From: Chloroflexota bacterium
Lineage (GTDB): Bacteria > Chloroflexota > UBA6077 > JADZDV01
Reading direction: 5' to 3'
NCBI GenBank assembly: GCA_020850915.1
Contig: JADZDV010000536.1
Location: 1 to 6,405, forward strand
Length of the DNA: 6,405 nucleotides
Positions 1 through 4,776 of this stretch are shown in pieces. The notes beneath the pieces were generated by a model. The model was not told the origin of the DNA, did not search any database, and was given only the letters and a program-made list of their open reading frames with translations. Numbering within the stretch: the stretch's first letter is position 1; the number at the start of each line of letters is the position of its first letter. The position numbers and the translations under genes are program-made.

Positions 1-330
1 ACGCGGATAGCCGTCGTCCACCAGGATCGTCTTGACGCGAGCTTCGCCCAGCAGTTGCCTCAGGTACGCCTCGAACGGCTGCGCAGCCCGCGCTTCCACG
101 ACGGCGCACTCCGTCGGCTCACAGGCGAGCAGGCCAGCTAGCTCCCCCAACGCGTGGCGGTAGAACAGGCTGCTCGGGGCATGCTCGCGGATGGTGGCGT
201 CATCGTGGGCTTCGGTGAAGTATCGGGCGAACGGCGCGCTCGACACCGCGGAGGGCAGGAGCACCGGGTGCGCATGGCCGTCCACGAGCGGCAGGTCGTC
301 GTACGGCGTGGCAGCCACGCTCACTCCCAT
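1..330 (-). CDS. Amidohydrolase, FluG N-terminal-domain type (partial, N-terminus only)
   Basis: This is the first 110 codons of a leftward gene that runs off the left edge. The residues LPLVDGHAHPVL carry the HxH metal-binding motif (H19, H21) at the first strand of an amidohydrolase TIM barrel. The following FTEA, HAPSSLFYRHAL and CEPTECAVVEAR stretches resemble the amidohydrolases found next to or fused with glutamine-synthetase-like proteins (FluG/NodGS group). The ATG at 328-330 lies 6 nt after the stop of the GS-like gene, so the two are almost certainly co-translated. This ATG has only a weak ribosome site; the in-frame GTG at 316-318 is preceded by GGGAG at good spacing and may be the true start. 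The likely role is metal-dependent hydrolysis of an amide, perhaps a gamma-glutamyl product of the neighbour. The catalytic C-terminal half is not visible, so the substrate is unknown. Confidence 0.82.
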   Translation of the reverse strand, partial: MGVSVAATPYDDLPLVDGHAHPVLLPSAVSSAPFARYFTEAHDDATIREHAPSSLFYRHALGELAGLLACEPTECAVVEARAAQPFEAYLRQLLGEARVKTILVDDGYPR

Positions 331-336
331 ACTGGC

Positions 337-1680
337 TCAGTAGCGGCGAAAGTAGATAGCCGTCTGCTCCTCCACAGAGAGCGGGCCGAGATCCTCCCAC
401 TCCGCCCTCTTGACTGCCAGGTACTCGCGCGCAAGCCCGGAGCCGAGCGCTTCGAGCAGGACGTCGTCGCGCTCCAGCTCTGCGATGGCGTCGCGGAGGG
501 TCTCCGGGTACCGCCGGATGCCACGTCGTGTGCGCTCGTCATCCGTCAGATCGACCGGGTTCATCGCCAGCGGCTCGCCCGGATCAAGATCGCGCCGGAT
601 GCCGTCCAGCCCGGCCGCGATCACGGCGCCGAGAGCGAGGTACGGGTTGGCACTGCCATCGAGCGCCTTCAGCTCGACGTTGGTGCTGGCTTCCACTCGC
701 CCGCGGAATGGCGACGCGACCCGCACCGCCGCTTCGCGGTTGTCCGGGCCCCAGCAGGTGAAGGCGGAGCTCCACATGTTGGGCGCCAGTCGCTGATATG
801 AGTTGACACTCGGGCAGGTCACGGCGAGGAGGGCCGGTAGGTGCGCCAGGATGCCGGCCACGTAGCCGCGGCCCAGTTGCGAGAGCCCCAGCTCTCCCCG
901 CGGGTCGTACATGGCGTTGCGATCGCCATTCCAGAGACTCAAGTGGACGTGGCAGCCGCTGCCCGCCTGGTTCGGGAACGGTTTCGGAGCGAAGGAGGCG
1001 ATCAGACCGTGACGCAGCGCCACACCGCGAGCCGACTCCCGTACGGCCACCTGGCGGTCGGCCGCGGCGAGCGCGGTGCAGTGGTTGATGGACAGCTCCT
1101 GCTGGCCTGGACCCAGCTCCGGGTAGTACTGGCGCGGTTCGAGCCCCTGCCTGTCCAGAGCCTCCAGCAGCTCGCTAATGTACGGGCCGGCCCGGTCCAT
1201 CCCGTCAGAGCTGAAGCAGAGACTGTCGTCCGCGGGTTCATAACCGGTCGCCGTCTGGCGCGCCAGATAGAACTCGTACTCAAAGCCCGCCTGCACCTCG
1301 AGGCCCTGCTCGGCCACGCGTGCCACCATCCGCTTGAGAAACGATCGCGGGCAGTTCTCCCACGGCGCGCCATCCAGCGTCTGCATGTCACACATGACCC
1401 GCGCTTCGCCTGGCGCGTAGGGCAGCGGGGTGTAGCTGTTGAGATCCGGCACCAGGCGCACTTCGCCCACCGGGCCGAGCGCCGTCCCCGGGGCGAGATG
1501 CTCCGTCAGGCAGAACGCCTGCATCGCAACGGTGAGGCCGATGCCAGAGTCGATACAGTCCGCCAGCGCGCTGGCGTGCGCCGCCTTGCCACGGACTACG
1601 TTGGCATTGTCGCAGTACAGGAACCGGACCGACCGGATGCCTTCGGCCTGAACGTGGAGCAGCACCTCGTCGCGGTTCAC
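337..1680 (-). CDS. Glutamine synthetase-like gamma-glutamyl ligase (FluG/PuuA type)
   Basis: The 447-residue protein has the glutamine synthetase fold from end to end: an N-terminal beta-grasp region (about 5-100) and a catalytic domain (about 105-447). Metal and ATP ligands are present: E134 and E136 in GFEYEF, E188 and E195 in ELGPGQQE, H244 in AGSGCHVH, R297, R315 and R320 in DNREAAVR, E336, and NPYLALG at 345-351. Two classical GS positions differ: the flap glutamate (E. coli E327) aligns with W303, and R359 aligns with K338. The Asn before GSG is Ala, and no NLYxLP adenylylation loop is seen. These features place it among GS-like ligases that join glutamate to an amine other than ammonia (PuuA, FluG and NodGS are family examples); this is inference. 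The start is GTG at 1678-1680, 7 nt after a perfect AGGAGG. It lies between the transporter genes and the amidohydrolase, in the same direction as both. Confidence 0.93.
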   Translation of the reverse strand: MNRDEVLLHVQAEGIRSVRFLYCDNANVVRGKAAHASALADCIDSGIGLTVAMQAFCLTEHLAPGTALGPVGEVRLVPDLNSYTPLPYAPGEARVMCDMQTLDGAPWENCPRSFLKRMVARVAEQGLEVQAGFEYEFYLARQTATGYEPADDSLCFSSDGMDRAGPYISELLEALDRQGLEPRQYYPELGPGQQELSINHCTALAAADRQVAVRESARGVALRHGLIASFAPKPFPNQAGSGCHVHLSLWNGDRNAMYDPRGELGLSQLGRGYVAGILAHLPALLAVTCPSVNSYQRLAPNMWSSAFTCWGPDNREAAVRVASPFRGRVEASTNVELKALDGSANPYLALGAVIAAGLDGIRRDLDPGEPLAMNPVDLTDDERTRRGIRRYPETLRDAIAELERDDVLLEALGSGLAREYLAVKRAEWEDLGPLSVEEQTAIYFRRY

Positions 1681-1784
1681 GACCCACCCTCCTCACATCG
1701 CGCTCGCTACAGCCCCGGCCAGTAGCGTGCCGTGACGCCACGGTTGTAGCAGAAGCGCGGCTGATAGAGGGCAGCCGAGCACTC
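1681..1784 (-). other. Gap between ATPase and GS-like genes, with an in-frame 25-codon tail
   Basis: The 104 nt between the ATPase stop and the GS-like start are long for an operon this tight. Directly after the ATPase TAG (1785-1787) the same frame stays open for 25 codons to a second TAG at 1707-1709. The encoded residues include YQPRFCYNRGVTARYWPGL, and third positions are G/C-rich like real coding sequence. I do not recognise it; it could be a remnant of a lost gene or of an older, longer ATPase C-terminus. A short inverted repeat (CCGTG at 1730-1734, CACGG at 1739-1743, 4-nt loop) lies inside it without a T-tract, so it is not a convincing terminator. Confidence 0.4.
1688..1693 (-). promoter_or_regulatory. 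Strong Shine-Dalgarno site for the GS-like gene
   Basis: On the minus strand this reads AGGAGG, with 7 nt to the GTG at 1678-1680. It fixes a GTG start that would otherwise be uncertain and argues for independent strong initiation rather than pure coupling to the ATPase gene 104 nt upstream. Confidence 0.85.
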
Positions 1785-2582
1785 CTAGCCCGGCAGCAGC
1801 AGCTCGTCGTCGGCCAGGCTCTGGCCGCGCGCTTGCTGGAAGCGCACCATCAGGTCCTGCACGGTGAGACTGCGACGCTCGGGATCGCGAAGGTCGAGGA
1901 CGATCTCGCCGGCGTGCAGCATCAGGGTGCGCGTCCCGATTCGGAGCGCCTGTTGGAGATTGTGCGTGACCATCAGCGTCGTGAGCCGATGTTCGCCCAC
2001 CAGCGAGGTCGTCAATCGCTCGACCTGGAGCGCCGCGGCCGGATCGAGGGCCGAGGTGTGCTCGTCCAGCAGCAGCACGCGCGGCTCGGAAACCGTCGCC
2101 ATGAGCAGCGCGAGGGCCTGGCGTTGCCCGCCGGAGAGCGTGCCGGCCCGGGCTCGCAGACGCCCTTCGAGACCCAGTCCAAGCTGCTCGAGCCGCTCGG
2201 CGAACAGCTCCCTACGGGCGCGTGTGACGCCAGTCCTGAGCCCCCGTGTCCGGCCGCGTCGCAGCGCCAGGGCGAGGTTCTCTTCCACGGTCAGACTCGC
2301 CGCGCTCCCGTCAACGGGGTTCTGGAACACTCGACCGATGCTCGCGGCACGCCTGTGCTCGTCCTGGCGGGTGACGTCTAGACCGTCGATCTCGATCGTT
2401 CCGCTATCAGGCGGGTACACCCCGGCCAGACAGTTCAGCAGCGTGCTCTTGCCTGCGCCGTTCGAGCCGATCACCGTGAACAGCTCCCCCGGTCCGAGCT
2501 GGAAGCTGACGTCGTTCAACGCCCGCACCTCGTCAGCGCTGCCACGGTTGAAATGCTTGCCGAGCTTCGAGACGGCGATCAC
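1785..2582 (-). CDS. ABC transporter ATP-binding protein (COG1101-like, amino-acid/aromatic-type importer)
   Basis: This 265-residue ATPase energises import through the permease encoded just upstream. All nucleotide-binding motifs are intact: Walker A GSNGAGKST (39-47), Q-loop Q87, signature LSGGQ (149-153), Walker B VLLLDE with catalytic E174, D-loop SALD (177-180) and switch H207. The Walker B context DEHTSALDP is characteristic, as far as I recall, of the COG1101 group that pairs with COG4120 permeases and ABC_sub_bind receptors (the TrpXYZ-type systems). The frame stays open far upstream to 3287, but that part is a shadow of the permease. The real start is GTG at 2580-2582, overlapping the permease stop by 4 nt (GTGA) with GGAG 5 nt before it; homology begins at once (IAVSKLGKHF). 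Length is normal for the family. The substrate cannot be told from the ATPase. Confidence 0.93.
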   Translation of the reverse strand: MIAVSKLGKHFNRGSADEVRALNDVSFQLGPGELFTVIGSNGAGKSTLLNCLAGVYPPDSGTIEIDGLDVTRQDEHRRAASIGRVFQNPVDGSAASLTVEENLALALRRGRTRGLRTGVTRARRELFAERLEQLGLGLEGRLRARAGTLSGGQRQALALLMATVSEPRVLLLDEHTSALDPAAALQVERLTTSLVGEHRLTTLMVTHNLQQALRIGTRTLMLHAGEIVLDLRDPERRSLTVQDLMVRFQQARGQSLADDELLLPG

Positions 2583-3493
2583 ATGCTCTCCGCGGCGCGG
2601 ACCCGCGGACCTGCTCGGAGCCGCGGGACACTGAGCGCGCAGACGACGATCGCCGCCGTGACCAGCTTCATGTCGGTCGGCCCCAGACCAGCCACCAGCG
2701 CGACCGCGACGACCAGGCGGTAAGCAACCGAGCCGATCACGACGCTGGTCGCGCTCCAACCCAGCGAGGCGCGCTGCATGAGCGACGTGCCGATGATGAC
2801 CGATGCCAGGCCAGCCACGATCATTCCAAGCCCCAGCCCGACATCCGCGAAACCCTGGTACTGGGAGACCAGCGCGCCGCTGAGCGCGATCGCGCCGTTG
2901 GCGATCGCCAGACCGACTAGCTTCGTGTGGCGCGTGTCGATGCCCTGGGCGCGGGCCGCCCGCTCGTTGTCGCCGGTCGCTCGCAACGCCAGGCCGAGCT
3001 CGGTGCGCAGCAGCCAGACCGTTCCCACCGCGAGCATCACGGCGAGCAAGAAGAAGACCAGCAGTCCGGACACGTCGTTCGGGCTGACGTTCAGGGCCTC
3101 GGCCATGCCCACCGTGAGCGGGCGGAACGGCGTGAGGATGGTACCAACGCCGAGCAGCGGAAGATTCGCCCTGTCTCCCATGACTCGCAGGTTGACCGTC
3201 CAGAGGCCGATGCTGACCAGAATGCCTGCCAGCAGGCCATTGATGCCAAGTCGGGTGTTCAGCAGGCCCGTGACCAGCCCGGCGCAACAGCCTGCCGCTG
3301 CCGCCATGGGCAGGGTTGCCCAGGGCGCCCAGCCATGAGAGACCATCAGCACCGCCGCGACCGCCGCGCCGAGTGGAAAGCTGCCGTCCACGGTCAGGTC
3401 CGGGAACGACAGGACCCGGAAGGTGAGGTACACCCCTAGCGCCATACCGGCGAAACCGAGACCAAGCGTCAGCGCGCCAACCCAGAGAGCCAT
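2579..3493 (-). CDS. ABC transporter permease (COG4120-like, BPD_transp_2 family)
   Basis: This 304-residue integral membrane protein forms the translocation channel of an importer in the cytoplasmic membrane. It has about eight or nine hydrophobic segments, beginning with residues 4-25. The early LTFRVLSFPDLTVDGSF stretch and GINGLLAGILVSIGLWTVN near residue 90 are typical of the COG4120 branch of the LivH/RbsC-like permeases. The loop with ELGLALRATGDNERAA and QGID is the cytoplasmic coupling motif that contacts the ATPase. The start is ATG at 3491-3493 with GGAG 8 nt upstream. It is the first gene of the leftward operon and its stop overlaps the ATPase start. In related systems a lipoprotein substrate-binding protein (PF04392) usually precedes it, but here the upstream gene is divergent and unrelated, so the receptor must be encoded elsewhere or be absent. 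Confidence 0.92.
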   Translation of the reverse strand: MALWVGALTLGLGFAGMALGVYLTFRVLSFPDLTVDGSFPLGAAVAAVLMVSHGWAPWATLPMAAAAGCCAGLVTGLLNTRLGINGLLAGILVSIGLWTVNLRVMGDRANLPLLGVGTILTPFRPLTVGMAEALNVSPNDVSGLLVFFLLAVMLAVGTVWLLRTELGLALRATGDNERAARAQGIDTRHTKLVGLAIANGAIALSGALVSQYQGFADVGLGLGMIVAGLASVIIGTSLMQRASLGWSATSVVIGSVAYRLVVAVALVAGLGPTDMKLVTAAIVVCALSVPRLRAGPRVRAAESM

Positions 3494-3573
3494 TGTGTCA
3501 GCTCCGCTCCCCCGGCGAGACGGCGAGCCGCGAGACCTCCGACTGCGGGGCCACTCGGCTCACTTGCGCACTG

Positions 3574-3602
3574 ATTGTGACCGGCCGACTGTCCGCGGGC
3601 AA
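3574..3602 (-). promoter_or_regulatory. Candidate promoter of the permease-ATPase-GS-amidohydrolase operon
   Basis: On the minus strand TTGCCC (3597-3602) and CACAAT (3574-3579) are separated by exactly 17 nt, each matching the sigma-70 consensus at four of six positions. Transcription would begin near 3567, leaving a leader of about 73 nt before the permease ATG. This is pattern recognition only. Confidence 0.4.
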
Positions 3603-3621
3603 GCCGGGCTCCGGTGAGGCG

Positions 3622-3627
3622 TATACT
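3622..3627 (+). promoter_or_regulatory. Candidate -10 element of the selenoprotein operon
   Basis: TATACT matches the -10 consensus at five of six positions and stands out in very GC-rich surroundings. No good -35 lies 17-18 nt upstream, so an activator or another sigma factor may be involved. A start near 3634 would give a leader of about 69 nt before the GTG at 3703. A TTGACG at 3651-3656 lacks a matching -10 and was not used. Confidence 0.4.
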
Positions 3628-3685
3628 GGTCTCGGCGTCCGCTAGCACGCTTGACGCTCGATCGTTTCGATATCAACCACCCACG

Positions 3686-3692
3686 AAGGAGG
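3686..3692 (+). promoter_or_regulatory. Strong Shine-Dalgarno site of the AhpD-like selenoprotein gene
   Basis: AAGGAGG lies 10 nt before the GTG at 3703-3705. It fixes the start of the whole gene. No comparable site precedes the second half after the in-frame TGA, which supports reading both halves as one translation unit. Confidence 0.85.
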
Positions 3693-3702
3693 CCACAGAG
3701 AC

Positions 3703-4251
3703 GTGGCGATACGGATCGCGCCTATTGACGATCAGGATGTCTCGCCGGAGGTGCAACGCTGGTTCGACGACGCCGCTCGCCGCGGCGCGCCGAACAGCAA
3801 CCTGCTCCGCATTCTCGCTCGCTACCCGGACGGCCTGAAGGCGTTCTACGCCGGCTGGCAGGACGTGTTCTACCATGGCGAAGTCGATCACACCCTCAAA
3901 GAGATCATGCGCGTCCGGATGGCGCGCCTGCGCAACTGCGGCTATTGAAGCGGCGTGCGCTCCGCTGAGGCTCAGCGGACGGACGAGGCGCTGGCGAAGA
4001 TCGAGGCGACCTGGGACATCGACGACCCGATCTTCACCCCGCGCGAGCGGGCCGCGCTGGAGATGGCGAGCCTGTTCACAGAAGACTACCGAGCGATCAC
4101 CGATGAGCACCTTGAGCGCTGGAAAGAGCAGTTCACCGAGCGAGAGCTGATCGAGCTTGGCGCGTTCATGGCGCTGGCAGACGGCTTCGGCAAGCTGGTC
4201 GAAATGCTCGGCCTGGGACAGGCCGACCAGAACTGCGAATTCGAGGTGTGA
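3703..4251 (+). CDS. AhpD/carboxymuconolactone-decarboxylase-family selenoprotein (CxxU, UGA = Sec82)
   Basis: Read through the in-frame TGA at 3946-3948, this encodes 182 residues, a normal size for single-domain AhpD-like proteins. The first half (1-81) contains ARYPDGLKAFYAG and the family helix TLKEIMRVRMARLRNCGY. The TGA falls where homologs have the second Cys of CxxC, giving C79-G-Y-U82. E67 lies 12 residues before C79, the spacing of E118 to C130 in mycobacterial AhpD. Position 86, where AhpD has His137, is Arg. The second half (83-182) continues the family with TPRERAALEMASLF and ELIELGAFMALADGFGKLV, so it is not random read-through. A SECIS-like hairpin lies 20 nt downstream. The likely role is thiol/selenol peroxidase or redox chemistry in the cytoplasm. 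The gene starts at GTG after AAGGAGG and is followed at once by a membrane-protein gene. The alternative is a pseudogene or sequencing error replacing TGC/TGT by TGA; conserved coding on both sides and the hairpin argue against this. Confidence 0.85.
3946..3948 (+). other. In-frame UGA, predicted selenocysteine codon
   Basis: The codons around it read Cys-Gly-Tyr-TGA-Ser-Gly-Val-Arg. The TGA replaces the second Cys of the AhpD redox motif, the commonest position for Sec in thiol-based oxidoreductases. The frame is open on both sides (3703-3945 and 3949-4248), with family-like sequence in each half. Confidence 0.82.
3961..3979 (+). promoter_or_regulatory. Predicted bacterial SECIS hairpin
   Basis: The RNA forms TCCGCTGA (3961-3968), loop GGC (3969-3971), TCAGCGGA (3972-3979): eight consecutive Watson-Crick pairs. 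Opening the top A-U pair leaves a 7-bp stem with the five-base loop AGGCU. E. coli fdhF has a similar GC-rich stem with an AGGUCU loop. Twenty nt separate the UGA from the loop, inside the range accepted for bacterial SECIS elements (roughly 16-37 nt), and G occupies the first loop positions as the consensus requires. It would recruit SelB-GTP-Sec-tRNA. It is also coding (SAEAQR), as is usual in bacteria. Confidence 0.75.
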
Positions 4252-4252
4252 G

Positions 4253-4744
4253 CTGCTCCTCCGGACGGCGCTCCAGCTCCAGGTCGTCATCCTGACGGCC
4301 GGCGCGATCGCGGGCTGGCTGGGCTGGAGCCTGTCCGGCGTCTCCCGGGGCCAGCCGATGATGCCCACCCTCACCGGTGGGCTGGTGCTCATGCTGGCGG
4401 GGACCGGCTTCTGGTGGCTGATGATGGCCTCGCCGCTCATGGTTCGACTCCCCTTCGACCACCGCCAATTCGCAAGGCCGGGCCGACCGGCTGCGCTCGT
4501 GCCAGCCTCCGCGCGCGCCCGGGGCGTCACGCCGACCTCCGTCGCGGCGCTCGCCGTTGCCGTGGGGATCACCCTCTGGGACATTCGTTCCGGCGGCGCG
4601 CCGTACGCCGTGATGTTCGTCGGCTGGCTCGGGGCGCTGGCGCTGCGCCAGGCCCAGCGCTACTTCAAGCTGGAAGACGACGAGCAGGCATCAGGCGTCC
4701 AGTACGTCCTGAACCCCGACGTCTGGCTGGTGCCCTGGGGCTGA
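4253..4744 (+). CDS. Small membrane protein of unknown function
   Basis: I do not recognise the family. The frame encodes about 163 residues with four hydrophobic segments: about 8-29, 40-64, 92-109 and 116-132. A short basic, proline-rich loop (65-91) and a polar C-terminal tail ending VWLVPWG complete it. No catalytic motif is apparent. The start is uncertain: no ATG, GTG or TTG lies between a TTG at 4157, deep inside the preceding gene, and the ATG pair at 4358-4363, which would delete the first hydrophobic segment. The best candidate is CTG at 4253, one base after the selenoprotein stop, with GAGG 6 nt before it. The gene is therefore probably translationally coupled to the selenoprotein gene and may act with it, for example as a membrane partner; this is inference from position only. 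Confidence 0.6.
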   Translation: MLLRTALQLQVVILTAGAIAGWLGWSLSGVSRGQPMMPTLTGGLVLMLAGTGFWWLMMASPLMVRLPFDHRQFARPGRPAALVPASARARGVTPTSVAALAVAVGITLWDIRSGGAPYAVMFVGWLGALALRQAQRYFKLEDDEQASGVQYVLNPDVWLVPWG

Positions 4745-4747
4745 CCA

Positions 4748-4763
4748 GGCGCTCTTTCGCGCC
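4748..4763. terminator. Weak hairpin between convergent genes
   Basis: GGCGC (4748-4752) and GCGCC (4759-4763) pair across the loop TCTTTC in the 32-bp gap between two convergent genes. Position suits a bidirectional terminator, but there is no T-tract on either strand and the stem has only 5 bp. Confidence 0.35.
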
Positions 4764-4776
4764 AGACCAGCCGCGG

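Larger units (their letters stand above)
3494..3702. promoter_or_regulatory. Divergent intergenic region between transporter and AhpD-like operons
   Basis: These 209 bases separate two divergently transcribed operons and hold no convincing gene. The region has candidate promoters in both directions, listed separately. GCGAGAC occurs twice, 15 nt apart (3515-3521 and 3530-3536), within the leader of the transporter operon. Such spacing would suit a regulator bound to one DNA face, but in GC-rich DNA the repeat may be chance. No riboswitch or tRNA-like fold was recognised. Confidence 0.6.

Noticed and set aside
154..1725. Plus-strand open frames at 154-801 and 841-1725
   Set aside because: They are antisense to the GS-like and amidohydrolase genes, have Arg-rich compositions and show no family likeness.
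2583..3287. Extension of the ATPase upstream of GTG 2582 in the same open frame
   Set aside because: This stretch is off-frame to the permease, is Arg/Gly/Pro-rich without any motif, and the ATPase homology starts immediately after the GTG with its own ribosome site.
3955..4251. Second half of the AhpD-like gene as an independent gene starting at GTG 3955
   Set aside because: It has no ribosome site, lies in the same frame as the first half, and lacks the N-terminal part and first redox Cys of the family. It is better read as the continuation after a Sec codon.
3673..4584. A 303-codon open frame antisense to the selenoprotein and membrane-protein genes
   Set aside because: The opposite strand shows a recognisable protein family with a strong start site. 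The antisense product matches nothing I know, and long antisense frames are common in GC-rich DNA.
4748..4763. A strong Rho-independent terminator between the convergent genes
   Set aside because: The hairpin has only 5 bp and no T-tract, so it is kept only as a weak candidate.
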